Source: Galerina marginata (lineage: Eukaryota; Basidiomycota; Agaricomycetes; Agaricales; Galerinaceae). From it: 64,000 nt of DNA. This document shows, in pieces, positions 1 through 11,288 of the stretch. Numbering within the stretch: the first letter of the stretch is position 1; each line of letters starts with the position of its first letter. A model generated the notes under the pieces. It was not told where the DNA came from, searched no databases, and saw only the letters and a list, made by a program, of their open reading frames with translations. Position numbers and translations under genes: made by a program. The stretch spans positions 1,736,001-1,800,000 of the forward strand of contig JAECYW010000011.1 of the NCBI GenBank assembly GCA_023014335.1, given 5' to 3'.

Positions 1-1184
1 AAATACAATCTTGACGGTATTGATTTCGAGTCAGTTTTTATTTGCCTTCACCGTACACAACATCCTGAAAATTTACTTTTTAGCTGGGAATTCCCAGGCA
101 TCCAAGGGATTGGATGCAATATTTTTGACCCTAGTGACACCACCAACTTCCTTTCCTTTCTTCACGAACTTCGGAATTCTACGACAGGTAGAAAACTTAT
201 ACTATCTGCCGCGACATTCGACACGCCATGGGTAGCATCAACTGGTTCACCATCGACAAACATTTCTCAGTTCAGTCAAGTATTGGACTACATAGCCATC
301 ATGAATTATGACGTCAAGTCGAATTCTACATTAGGAGCCGGCCCCAGTTCACCCTTGGACGATTCGTGCGCACCTGTTGGCGCGCGCTTTGGCTCGGCTA
401 TGTCTGCAGTGAAAGCATGGACGGCTGCAGGGATGCCCGTTGATCAAATTGTCCTTGGTGTCCCTGCGTACGGGCACTCTTTCGTCACGTTGCCTTCATC
501 TATCAAAGCTTCAAATGGATCAAGTCAAAACAACCTCCCCTCATATCCGCCTTACAATGCAAGCATCGAACGTCGTGGTGATAAATGGGATGGTGATGGC
601 GGCTTGGATGTTTGTGGTGTTATGCAAGGCCCCGGTGGAGTTTATACATATTGGGGCCTCGTGGATGAAGGATTCTTGAATAAGGATGGCTCGACTGCGG
701 ATGGTATTGAGTTTCAGTTTAACCAGTGCAGTCAAACGGTGAGTTGCTTTTGAAGTTGTGAACATGAGTACATATTAAATTGACCCCTTCTCATAGCCAT
801 TTCTTTACAATACAACAACTGGAATCTACGTCTCATACGATAGCCCACAGTCGTACGCCATCAAAGGCGGATTTATCCACTCAGCGGGACTGAAAGGATT
901 TGCCATCTGGGAAGCAGGTGGCGACTTGAATGACACTCTGCTTGATGCCATTTGTAAGTCCCCTGATCCTGGACTTTGTTACCATGGGTAGGGGCTGACT
1001 GCCAATTTAAACGTGTTTAGTGAACGCGACCCAACATGGCGGACCGCCCCAGACAACATCATCGACACCAGGAAGTGTCACCCCGACTTCATTCGGCATC
1101 TCAACGCAGGTCCAGGGTGCGAAGTCGGTGTGGGGTGCCATCTTTTCTTCGGTCGTCCTTGCTGCTTGTACCTGGTTGGGTTGA
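1..1184 (+). CDS. GH18 chitinase, 3' part (5' end outside window)
   Basis: Partial gene cut by the window start; exons 1-29, 84-738, 797-953 and 1021-1184, all in one phase. The first intron (30-83) splits the GH18 active-site motif: joining the exons gives DGIDFDWE, whose last Glu is the expected proton donor. Downstream are further GH18-like segments, an MNYD segment after the core strands and FAIWEAGGD near the barrel end. It should hydrolyse beta-1,4-GlcNAc chains in cell-wall remodelling or nutrition. After the catalytic domain comes a Ser/Thr-rich linker and a hydrophobic end (VWGAIFSSVVLAACTWLG) with no residues after it, which resembles a GPI-anchor signal, so the enzyme may be wall- or membrane-bound. 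Signal peptide and start are not visible. GH18 assignment is firm; the GPI anchor is inference. Confidence 0.9.
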
Positions 1185-2946
1185 TTCCGACGGTCTTTAT
1201 TACGGACATGAAACGGACATTATGTGGATTTAACTCTCGTTGCGCGCAACGTGCGTTTTACAGATGAAGTATCTCCTAACATATAATAATCCATAATCGC
1301 CATACATAATCGGGGCTCTGTTTACGCAACTTCGGTTGACGACTGCCTCATGGCCTGCTGGCCTGCGATAAGATTTTGATTACCTCGTGCTCAAAATATT
1401 AGGAGTGGCTTTCATGAATGTCACGGTACCGATACAATTTACAGAATTTGACAGGAATTTCAACTTTCAAAGACCTATTCAGGACACCGACTAAGCATGT
1501 CCTGTTCAGTCCTATGGGCGCCTTCCCTAACGAGTTTTATCTCATTCCTAGTCCCTTCCGAAGGCGATATCTCTCGGAGCATCATAATCAGATACGTTCA
1601 TCTGGACAGCCTTTGTGATAATGTGCGGATTCAGCGCCATGTCGCTGAAGGTTTCGCTCAAAATCTCCACCTGACTGACGCAGGAACCTCCTCTGCATTT
1701 TAACGCAACCAACGCCCGTCGAGTTATCACGGAGCTCTTCCAGTGATAGATAACTTTCTTTGAATGGCTCAGGGAATGACGCGCGATCAGGTGGCGCGCA
1801 TTCGTGGTCCATCGATGACGAGGTAACGTTATTTACGGGTAGTCGAGCCCAGGCTCGGATTCACCTCTCTTGCATCCGTACACTCCGAGGACAGGGTCGC
1901 TACCATCCCGGGTGGTTGTTCGTGTGTCTTCTTAATTGCGGCAGTGGGTGGATATTCGACATTGTCATGACGGCAGGACGGAACAAGCTCCCAGGTCCCG
2001 GGGCTCTCCATGGGTTAATATCTACCGGGCTCGGGTGCTTGAAGTCCAGAGGTCTGATATAAATGGGCACTCTTGTCTTTCTCCAGTTTATTTGCGGACC
2101 TTGCATTTCTAGTGCTGTCCAGGAGTCTAGTTCCCCGAATGCGGGGAACTTGGGGAGGCCGAGTACAAGGGCGACCGGGGAACATGCACGAATCTTGAGA
2201 CAAGCCCATGGAACCTGCTGCAGCTGATGCTAAATGCTCAGCAGACGCAACGGAATCCTAGTCTCTTTGACTAAAATAATGCCTCTGAGCTTCCTAGAAC
2301 GAGGGCTTCCCATCTTCGTCAACATTACTCCGAAGATGCGACGACCACGCTTGCTCTCGCGGACACGATTCGAGAATAGGGCACGCCTCACGTTGAACAT
2401 GAGTCTCTGGCGAAACTCGCTGTAATCGTGTGTTGTCTAATCATCAAGTTCCATGTCAAGCCAAATTCCACAAGCCATCAAATCTATCTCAGGCCCTCAA
2501 AATGTGTTATCCGCATTCCTCGAATTTCCTATTTTATAAGTACAATTTTCTACCTACACCCACATCCACCTGTTTACGAATTAAAATCCCCAATCCTCCA
2601 GCCCATCGCGCTCCATTGTCCGCTCTGTCCACACAACTCTTCGTCCCGAAAAGGCATGTTTCGATCGCGTCTGCCCTTGTAACACCCTTTGAACTTGCCT
2701 GATTTAGGATCCCCTTTGTTTCGAGGTCTCGCGGGTGTGAACCATACGTCCTAGCGTTGACTGTTCAACGAACTCCAGTACAAGTTCTTGCATTCTCCCT
2801 CACCCCTTGGCCGAGATTCTGATATAAGAATGGACAGACATTGTTCTCATCCACGGCATTGACGAAGCGCTCGTTTCTGTTGTACGCATTCTTTACCTAG
2901 CATCTCACCTGTTTCTCAAATGTTGTATGCTTTATTTCCTGCACAG
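1185..2946. other. Intergenic, no supported gene
   Basis: About 1.8 kb between the chitinase and a small plus-strand ORF. Open frames are all under 105 codons, overlap in conflicting frames and show no domain or splice-consistent joining. It probably holds the chitinase 3' UTR and an upstream promoter. I see nothing else in it. Confidence 0.6.
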
Positions 2947-3147
2947 ATGACCTCCGATTCACCATCACCGCATAGTGTGCGGAAACAGGTCTGCCCACCG
3001 AGCCCGACTATATCTCCTGCGCAAGCTATCGCAGATGCGTGGAAGCGCGAAACATTGGAAAATCAAGAAAAATGGAGGAGAATAGATGCGGATGTGAAGA
3101 CACGATTTAATGCTCCACGGCGACCTGATCGAAAGACGAAAATGTAA
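2947..3147 (+). CDS. Possible small hydrophilic protein (66 aa)
   Basis: Short ORF with an ATG directly after a good splice acceptor (pyrimidine-rich tract ending GCACAG), which suggests a 5' UTR intron or an upstream exon I did not find. The product is hydrophilic, Ser/Pro-rich at the N terminus, then helical and charged (AIADAWKRETLENQEKWRRI) with a basic end. No domain is recognised. The ORF lies convergent to the zinc-finger gene and ends 266 nt from its stop. Composition looks coding, but nothing else supports it; it could be chance or one exon of a longer gene. Confidence 0.35.
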   Translation: MTSDSPSPHSVRKQVCPPSPTISPAQAIADAWKRETLENQEKWRRIDADVKTRFNAPRRPDRKTKM

Positions 3148-3413
3148 TTGGCCTACGCGGCTCGTTTGTCGGGTAAGAGCGGACACAGTATTCCCGAGTG
3201 TTGCTTTGACCTTGGAGCTCCAGCGCGATTCACGCATATCTGCTATTTTTCGCTTTCAAGCAAGTATGCCAACGCCGGCTGGTTTGGTATGTGGTTTGGG
3301 TGGAGTTGTTTCTGACGTCGTAACTATTTATTCCTCAGAAAGATACTGTAATGAATGAAGAAACGAGAGAACGAACCTTTATATTTGTACATCTTCCTGT
3401 ACCAATAACATAT

Positions 3414-5369
3414 TTACTGGGGAACGGGTTCCTTATCTTGCTCCATCTCGCTGTCATCGTAGTCATTATCATCTTGATCATAATCTTCCTCCTCTTCTTC
3501 CTCAAGCGCTGCCTCCGCCTCCGCCTGGGCCTGGGCCGCGGAAGCGGCGCTGGCGATGGCAATTTCGAGGAGATGTGCTTGCTCGTCGGAAAGTCCATAC
3601 ATCGATAGGGACGGAACGGGTGGGTGATTTTCAACCCTCTCACCGAGGGTTTGACCTTGAAATGAATTTTCTTCGGCAGATGGCAGGCTCGTATCCGTGC
3701 CATCGGGCGGGGCCTCACTAGTGGGTACTTGGACCACAAGGCTTGACGGTACAAACCTGGAGGAAGGGTTCGTTTGAGATTGGGCACGGGCGATGACACT
3801 TGCCAAAGTTGCTTGTCCGCCAGAAGAATCCACAGGTACTGATGCTGGACGGCCCATGGTATTTCCGAGAGCATTCCCGACCAAGGCTTGCAGAAGAGCA
3901 TGAAGGCCTAAGACCGAACTTTGAATCCCAGAGATTACCGCTGGGTTTATCTCTCCGTCGTCTATGGAATTGATCTCCCGATAAGTATTTTGGGCGGCAG
4001 AGGTGGCTGCGCCTGACGCTTCGTTAACAACAATCCCATTCCACAACTTAGCCCGCCTTTCCTCTCGTAAAAAATCTTCGCCTGCTGCACCGCCCACCTC
4101 TACCTCAACAACTTCTGCGGCCGAACAGATTTCGTTTCTAGGTCCACGAGTTTTGGTCCCCTTCTTGTGTCGCTTGATTGCGTCTCGTCTGGAGAAGACT
4201 TTGTTGCAACCTTCACACTTCCACGCCTTGTTGTCGTGCAGTCTGAGATGTCGCTTCAGGTCATGGTTTCGTGCAAATGATGCGGGGCACGCGCTACACC
4301 GAAATGGTCGATGGGCGGAATGACTCCGTTGGTGAGCTCGTAAATTATAAAGTCGGGAGAAGGTTTTATGGCAACCAACGACGAGGCAGGGATAAACGGC
4401 GGTTCCAATATCGGTTGACGTAGAAGGCGGTTGTCCTTGTTTCCATGGATAACTGTTGCCTTGACCAAATGGTTGTTCATGAGTTTGGGGTACATTTTCT
4501 GGTGAGTGACCAATTTGAATTCCACTGAGCACACCAATGACTTGAATCAGCCCGCCTACTTCCTGTAAGGCATGCATACTATGGCCGGCAACTGCAGCGG
4601 AAGTGACAGCAAAAAGGAAGACTTGGTGTAATTGAAGACGTATGGACGAAATCAAATCTGGGTCGAGGGCCTGTGCGGGAGATGCACCCAGTGTGTGCGA
4701 TACGATGCGTACAGATTCAACAATTTGATTCTGGAGGTCCATATCTGGCATATATGGGCGTTTATACGCGTGAGGGTATTGGTTTCGACCCTCATCGAAC
4801 TCGTCCCGTTTTCGTTTTCCTTTATCAAGCTGAATAGCCGACGCGTTGGATTGTTTCAGGCTGCCGAAGAGAACTCCAGATCGAGCTAGCATGACAATTA
4901 CCTGGCTGAGAGGTCCGGCGATGCCTTTAGAAATGACCCCACCACTGGTGGATTGCACTAAAACATCGAAGACACTGCGACCGTTGGGTATTGTCGTCGA
5001 AAGAAGAGCAGATTTTGCCTGGGGGTCGGCTTCAACCAGAGTGAGGATTGTTTTCATGGTCGAGATTACTGCTTCCTCCTTTCGAGGTGGATGTGTTAAA
5101 GGACCGGACGCTGGTCGAGCTTCCTGGCTCATAGAAGGTGTTTGTCCGCCAGTGTGAAGAGGTGCCAGCGGTGCAACTGACGTGGAAGCAGTAATTCCCT
5201 CAGCAGTGACTTTGGTTATATCGGCCCAAAGCTTTTCACCAAGTCGCCTAGCTTCTGCATCTATGTCCGCATCATCCTCTTCGTCATAATCTTCCTCGTC
5301 GTCCCAGTCTTCCTCCTCTCGAGTCTCCATTTCTATTGAAGGACCATGCAATTCTTCCACCGCGGCCAT
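3414..5369 (-). CDS. C2H2 zinc-finger transcription factor
   Basis: Single-exon ORF of 651 aa. Two canonical C2H2 fingers lie at about residues 328-350 and 358-378. A third follows at 385-401 (CEGCNKVFSRRDAIKRH) whose second histidine is not in the usual place: the His is followed by KKGTKTRG and a cysteine about 14 residues later, so the third zinc site is atypical. The N terminus is very acidic (residues 17-37) and the C-terminal 30 residues are an acidic Glu/Asp run, as in activation regions; a KGKRKR stretch near residue 185 could be a nuclear signal. Linkers between fingers fit DNA binding. It is probably a nuclear sequence-specific regulator; target genes cannot be told from sequence. 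The ORF is intact, unlike several neighbours. Confidence 0.85.
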   Translation of the reverse strand: MAAVEELHGPSIEMETREEEDWDDEEDYDEEDDADIDAEARRLGEKLWADITKVTAEGITASTSVAPLAPLHTGGQTPSMSQEARPASGPLTHPPRKEEAVISTMKTILTLVEADPQAKSALLSTTIPNGRSVFDVLVQSTSGGVISKGIAGPLSQVIVMLARSGVLFGSLKQSNASAIQLDKGKRKRDEFDEGRNQYPHAYKRPYMPDMDLQNQIVESVRIVSHTLGASPAQALDPDLISSIRLQLHQVFLFAVTSAAVAGHSMHALQEVGGLIQVIGVLSGIQIGHSPENVPQTHEQPFGQGNSYPWKQGQPPSTSTDIGTAVYPCLVVGCHKTFSRLYNLRAHQRSHSAHRPFRCSACPASFARNHDLKRHLRLHDNKAWKCEGCNKVFSRRDAIKRHKKGTKTRGPRNEICSAAEVVEVEVGGAAGEDFLREERRAKLWNGIVVNEASGAATSAAQNTYREINSIDDGEINPAVISGIQSSVLGLHALLQALVGNALGNTMGRPASVPVDSSGGQATLASVIARAQSQTNPSSRFVPSSLVVQVPTSEAPPDGTDTSLPSAEENSFQGQTLGERVENHPPVPSLSMYGLSDEQAHLLEIAIASAASAAQAQAEAEAALEEEEEEDYDQDDNDYDDSEMEQDKEPVPQ

Positions 5370-6864
5370 TTCTGCAAAACTGATATTTCTTGGAATGAAT
5401 GGGCCTTTTGTTAGTGTCCTAAGATTAAAACGATATTAATGGGCAACAAAAAGCAAGGAAAACGAATTTCGACGGTTCATTTTATAATGAAGCTTGTTTA
5501 GGAAATGGTACAGGTCTGAGGCCTTTAAAGTGTGTGTGCGTGCTTGGTTCTAAAGCCTCTGAAGCTTCAACGCCATGATGATGTTATTTAATTACCTTGC
5601 TCCTGCGCTTCAATGACAATCTGCGTAGAAGAAAATATGATCGGTACCCATCTGCTTGCAATCATCAACTGGGAGTCAAGACCATAACTTTCCCTACGAC
5701 ATGCTGTGCATTTTTACAGCAAATGAACCTAGAATCACGTCGTGCCATTGACTCGTGGATGGTGGAATCCCTATGCACATAATTAGGTCTACGATATGCG
5801 CCATTTTTACCACCCCTCAAAGCTCTCCCTGTCATTAAGCGAAGCACTGTTCCGTAAAGCCCTCAGGTAGCAACAAGTTTCCGAATCTGGGTTCTTGGAA
5901 AGCACTGTTATTAGTACTGGCTGTGTTACTCTCGTCATTCCTCTTGTGTCTACTTGTGGTACCCAAGTACGAATGGATTGATTCGGATGAATGGAAGACC
6001 CTTGTCTTCACGGTGAGAACTATTACACTCGTTCACTGCGTCGAAGTATTTCATGTTGAACCACATTGCTTCAGCAGATTCGCCTCCGGCACCAAAAAAT
6101 TGCTCCTGCCTCTGAATCGAGATTTTCACTATGCTTCACATTGCCTGTACATGCACTACACCATTCGCTATTTCTCAGTCTAATTAATAACCAACGGCAA
6201 GTGCGACAACCAGTGGCACGGAAGGGAGATCGGTGGTGGCACCTGTCTTTGGCGTGTATATTCTGTTAATTCGACGATGCGCAGTATGGTGTTGTCCTCT
6301 TGATTGGGGCAATCCTGAAAGATCGGCGACGATAAGACACACACCCAATCCTCTTGGCATCGACGGCACTGCCCTAAAATGGTTTTTCTTGAGTTTTCTC
6401 CCTACACAAGGCCTTTTGTATAAAATCTTTGAATTCTCTTTCAATCGCTCAGTTTCCTCACAAGAGGAATGCCACTTCGCATTACGTGTATATATATATA
6501 ATGAAGTGATCACTCCGCAGCGTGGACAGCGTTGAATGGCGAAAAGGGAGCAATTTGGGCATTAAACAAGGAGGTAAGACACGAAACTTCCTGCTAGACC
6601 TTCAACAGATGAAAACGTCAAGGCTGCAACACTTTTACGAGGAGAGGTGATAATTAGGTGCGTGTCAATCGTGGAGGGTGACTAGTTGACTAGTGACTAG
6701 TTGACTTCTGAAGGTTCAAGTTGAAGGAACGTTTACAATTTATCGTTTGAAAGCATCACGTGAAGCTGCATCGAGTTATTTATATCCTGGATTCCAACAA
6801 GTTTTTCATAAACTGCAGAGCTTTTGAACAGGAGGCTTTCTCACTGTTCCCTCTTCACTGGGTA
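5370..6864. other. Intergenic; one unexplained hydrophobic open frame
   Basis: About 1.5 kb between the zinc-finger start and the carrier start. A plus-strand frame open from about 5838 to 6010 encodes a strongly hydrophobic segment (ALLLVLAVLLSSFLLCLLVV) followed by KYEWIDSDEW, and ends at a plausible donor (GTGAGA at about 6012) with an acceptor at about 6075. It has no ATG and I could not join it to a convincing second exon. It may be a remnant or one exon of a broken small membrane-protein gene. The rest should hold promoters for both flanking genes. Confidence 0.35.
6678..6707. repeat. 15-bp tandem duplication
   Basis: Two adjacent copies of a 15-mer (gtgactagttgact plus a variable last base) lie about 160 bp upstream of the carrier start. 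The unit contains the palindrome actagt. This may be a slippage product; no regulatory role can be claimed. Confidence 0.7.
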
Positions 6865-8085
6865 ATGTCGAAGACAGTCAAGGATTTGACCGCTGGGACC
6901 GTTGGTGGCATTGCCCAGGTCAGAGTTACTGGAATTTCACCAATTGACTTTATTCACTGTTCACCTGTTTGCTTTAGGTGCTCGTGGGCCAACCGTTTGA
7001 CATTGTCAAAGTGGTTAGTTCTTATCGATTATTCTTGGATCCGATCTTGAACGGATCTAATGACCGGCTTTTGGTGTAGCGTATGCAAACGGCTTCCAAA
7101 GGGACATACAACGGGATGCTTCATTGTGCTGGCGGCATCCTGAAGAACGAGGGACCTCTAGCATTCTACAAGGTATGTTAATTTATATTTACCATTTATT
7201 TCTCCTAGAATTCTATCTAGGGTACCTTGACTCCATTGCTTGGCATTGGACTATGCGTTTCTATCCAATTTGGCGCACTGGAATACGCGAAGCGAGTATT
7301 CGCAACCCAAAACTTTGCTCTTGGCCTTGGGGGAGAGGGTGGGAGAACCTTGACCGGCAGCCAGCTCTTCGTTTCTGGAGTTTTTGCTGGTTTAGCCAAT
7401 GGCGTCGTTTCAGGACCTGTGGAGCATATTCGTATCCGTGCGTGCCTCTATAAAAGCTGCTTACGACATGACCGAAGATTCCATTCAGGATTACAAACGC
7501 AGTCAAATACTAATCCACTTTATAACGGTCCTTGGGATGCCATTAAGAAGATATATGGCCAGCGTGGTATTTCCGGGATCTACAAGGGCCAAGCTGTCAC
7601 ACTCTTGCGAGAGGCTTCTGGATATGGGATCTATTTCCTGACCTACGAGAAATTGGTGCAACAGGAAATGAAAAAGAAGGGCATCAGACGAGATCAAATT
7701 CCCTTGATCAATGCAGTTGGTTATGGTGCTGCTGCAGGCTATGCCGTGAGTCTCTCGTTGCTATCTCACCTGCGGCATCGCTAAATGAGTCCAGCTCTGG
7801 GCGGTAATATACCCCATAGACATGATCAAATCACGAATGCAGACGGACGGCTTCTCGCCTTCTACAGGACAGAAATATAGGTCGACACTGGATTGTGTTC
7901 GTACCGTATGGCGGACCGAAGGCATCGGCGCGTTTACTCGCGGTATCGTGCCCACGCTAATCCGGTCAGTTTTGAGCCAGAACAACATAAGTTATAGACT
8001 TACTCGTTTTAATAGTTCACCGTTTGCCAACGGTGCGACATTCGTCGGTTTTGAGATAGCAATGCGGGCATTGGACAAGCTGTGA
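6865..8085 (+). CDS. Mitochondrial carrier, Ymc1/Ymc2 type
   Basis: Seven exons (6865-6918, 6978-7013, 7080-7172, 7221-7437, 7489-7745, 7795-7964, 8016-8085) join without a break to 298 aa, the normal length for the SLC25 family. The three carrier signatures are present: QPFDIVKVR, GPVEHIRIR and YPIDMIKSR, one per repeat, each followed by the usual helix and a GxxxFYKG or GIYKG element. The start GTVGGIAQVLVGQPFD is close to yeast Ymc1/Ymc2, inner-membrane carriers linked to glycine/glutamate or organic-acid transport, rather than to the Crc1 carnitine carrier. It would exchange metabolites across the inner mitochondrial membrane. Substrate is inferred from family only. Introns are 48-66 nt with GT-AG ends. 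Confidence 0.9.
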
Positions 8086-8447
8086 TTTCATTTTCGTGCC
8101 TCTCCGGTTCAGTCGGCAAGCCTATGATCTGCCTTGTTTCCTAACGTATTCTCAATTGCTATACCCTTTTATAATCCTTGGTATCCGAAGTAGACATATT
8201 CGCCCATCTTGTAATTGGGAACTCAACCTGGATTTGAATAATAGAATCAAGACATTGCATGTAGTTGTCGGACACGGTAAATTTTCTGCCTGCTCAAACC
8301 CTGCAAAGAATTGGACGACCACTGAATTAAATAAATAACTGTAGTATAAAAATATTGTTAAAGTTACTATTAGGGTTGTCCATTTCTTAACCGTCTTTGT
8401 ATGTCAAGTGGATATAACATTATCGAACACTAGGAACCCCCACATCA
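8086..8447. other. Convergent 3' intergenic region
   Basis: Lies between the stops of the carrier (plus) and the F-box gene (minus). It is AT-rich toward 8340-8400 and presumably holds both 3' UTRs and polyadenylation sites. No ORF or repeat of note. Confidence 0.6.
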
Positions 8448-9876
8448 CTACCTCTCAGTGGCGAGTTTCTGATTCTTATCTTTGGAGTCTAATGAAGGTG
8501 CTTTGGTCGGTGGGACAATGACTGTCTGGTCGATAACGGCATCGGTATATGCCCATAGCACTCCTTCGCCATCAAGGAAATCGACCCCCATGGCTTCGAA
8601 TCGTTCAACCCACCAAATAAAAATATCTTTAACGAGGGAGTCGGTATGCGCTTCGACAAGAAACCCGATGATCTGAATGAGTTCAAGCTTGGGGTACTTC
8701 TCAGTGTTGATGGCCATCAAATGGTCCCGCATTTGTGAAGGCTTGTCGGGGTAAAGACCGTCCATATTGCCGCTGCGTAAGCCGATATGGCGGAGAGAGT
8801 GATGTGTATGAGGTGCTATAGGCGGTGATGTGACCGGGAAAGTCAGTGTCTCGAGATGGGGGCAAACGTCTGGGCTGAGAAAAAAATCAGGGGGGACGTG
8901 GGGTGCCGTTTTGCCTAGGACGGAGTTGTCTGGGTCAGTTTCGGTGTCCTGAGAAGGGATTGTCAGATCTACAGATATGAGTGAGGCACCGTGAGCCTTT
9001 AAAAAGGATTTGAGCAACCCTCCATTTACGTCTCCCCAGATCGGCGTTCTCAACGTCAAATTTCTCAAAGAAGGCAGGGATAGAAAAGCGGCAATTTGTA
9101 AACTCGTGACGTGGGTCGAAAGAATAAGGTCTTGAACTTGGGGGAGGGTCGGTTGAGGTGAGGATCGCCACGATAATTGGTCGCTCCCCACGAAGTGGCG
9201 AAGGTCTAGTACACGTAGTGATTTAAAAGAACCTAGAAAGTCAGGAGTTGCTATAGTAGGACTTTTGGAATGAAAGGTCGCGTCCATGTCGTTCCAATAT
9301 AATGCTGAAAGTGTCGGGCCGTGAAGGGTAGAAATAGCATCCAAAAATTGTATGGGGAGGGGGTGCAGCCAATTGCCACTTAGAGTGCGAAGGTTGGGGC
9401 AATGATTCAGGACTTTGAAAACAGTCTGCAGATACATTATGTCCGCAGAACCGCGAGTAAAGGTATAGATCTCTATATGCCTCGTCCATTGTCCGAACCC
9501 GGACCCTATGTGCCTTCTCCTCTGGGACTTGACTATGTTCGAGGGCCGTAAGGATAGCGTGAGCGCGTCCCGGACTGCGGATGACAAGGTGTTCGTAGAG
9601 CATTTGCACAGCAACGTTTCTCCAAGATTTAGAAACGAGAACTAGTGCAAGCTTGGTCCGCATCGCCAACGATGGGGTATTAGGACCCATGACGTTCGCT
9701 ACCGTGCGTCTTCGCGTGAATGGATCAAGAGGTTTAATGGTGGCATTGCGGTGGACATGAGTGGCAAACTGAAAGATCTCCAACCAGATCTCCAGAGGAA
9801 GATCGGGTGGCGGACGTCGGAATTTCTTCAGATCAGGCTGAACAGGGGCGTTAACGATGAAAAGACTGAGTCTCAA
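8448..9876 (-). CDS. F-box protein with LRR-like C terminus, one frame break
   Basis: The start at 9876 leads into a typical fungal F-box (PPPDLPLEIWLEIFQFATHV, about residues 22-41), then SWRNVAVQMLYEHLVIRSP as in Agaricomycete F-box proteins. The rest is leucine-rich with repeated short strands (LRVLDLRHF, LRNLTLRTP, LETLTFPV), an LRR-like substrate-binding region. It would act as a substrate receptor in an SCF ubiquitin ligase. The frame changes at about 9505-9507: removing one C of CCC joins both halves into 475 aa. An alternative is a 28-nt GT-AG intron here (same phase effect), shorter than any other intron in the window. Family is firm; the integrity of the ORF is uncertain. Confidence 0.75.
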
Positions 9877-10125
9877 TGTAAGGGGAGATGTTGCATGAGA
9901 CTTCTGGATTACACATTACCAGCTGAACGGGAGTAGGAGTCTTTGGAATCGCTGCTGCAGTGTTAGCATGATGTTGGGAGGAAGAGACAAGAAATCGACG
10001 AGTCAATGCGACGCGACACCGTAAATTAGGTGTCGTGATACTGGCAAAACAAGGACAAATACTGTCACCTCCAGTTCGAACTTCGCTGCCGACTGTGCAT
10101 TGCTCACAACTGGTCTATCTTCAAC

Positions 10126-11288
10126 ATGCTGGTCCCTTGCTCTCTGGCTTTACTGTTTTCAGCCAGTTTTCAACTGACACGGGCTGTTCACGTCTATCTT
10201 TCTCCTTCACCATCGTTGCTTCGCTCAACGTTGTCGCCAGAAGATGCAAGCGCGACTCTTTCACGTCATCTGGGACTGGAGGCATTTGAACCATTCTGGG
10301 ACGCCTCTGATTTGGCTCACATTGAAGAAAATTTTGTCGGACAAGGTCCAAAGAATGTGTTAGTTGTGACAGTGGAAGAAAGTGATGCATCTGGTATGAG
10401 CTTCATGTCACTTGAGCTTGACCTCTGTATCTGACCGTCCGAAAGCTGTGATCCCCTATTCTCTGCAACACGCCTTCATTTTGGAAACACAACCTTCAAC
10501 ACCGATTTTCTCATTATCCTCTGTTGTTTCCACATATCTTCACCGCGCAAGCATCGGCTTCGCATCTATTTTTTCTTCCTTCCAATTTCGGTGAACTCGA
10601 AGATGTTTCTTCGCTCGTGACATTCTTTGATGCTGCAGAAGAGTCTTCGTTTGCCGCCATAGAACTCTCAAAGCTCCACGACATTGGCAAGACCTACGGC
10701 CATTCAAGTGAAAAGTATATCCAGGTTGCCAATAAACTCCGCGCCCTCTTAGAGCAGATGGTTGAAGATGACCGATTCACCGTCGCAGTTCTTACATTTG
10801 CAACACCTTCATCTGCGTCATTGGTCAAACGGCAGGCTCCTCAAGAAACTCAGGCCCCACTTCCTTCAGATTTCCCCGCCCCCCAACTCCCTATTGGTGG
10901 AATATCCACTTGTTTTACGTCTCTCGACGGTTGCAATAACGGCACTTCGGAATGCTCAGGCAGGGGGAAATGTGTTGAAGCCTCCAAAGCGGGACGCAGT
11001 TGTTTTGTTTGTAACTGCGGAGTGACGAAGACCGGTGAGGGGAATAAGGTTAAGACCGACTACTGGGCTGGTGAAAGTTGTGAACGGAAAGATATCAGCG
11101 GGTTCGTGTTCGCTTCTCTTAAGCTCATTTTTCACTGACATTATTTCAGTCCATTTGTTCTCTTGGCTGGTACCGTTATCACGATTATCTTGCTCATCGG
11201 TGGGTCGGTAACCCTGCTTTACGGCGTTGGGGATCAACCTTTGCCAAGTACTCTGATGGCAACTGCTGTAAATGCTAGGAGGGACTAA
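10126..11288 (+). CDS. Vps3844/DUF3844 (Voa1-like) ER membrane protein
   Basis: Exons 10126-10393, 10446-11101 and 11150-11288. The start gives a signal peptide (LALLFSASFQLTRAVHVYLS) and a long lumenal region. The C-terminal part holds a cysteine-rich module (CFTSLDGCNNGTSECSGRG, then CFVCNC and a last Cys) followed by one membrane span (FVLLAGTVITIILLIGGSV) and a short tail with GDQPLPS. This arrangement matches the fungal Vps3844/DUF3844 C-terminal domain, related to Voa1, a V-ATPase assembly factor of the ER. Exon 2 has a frame break at a T6 run (10569-10574): with five T the three exons total 1062 nt, 353 aa. With six T, translation stops at about codon 139. The first intron acceptor is less certain than the others. 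Confidence 0.7.
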
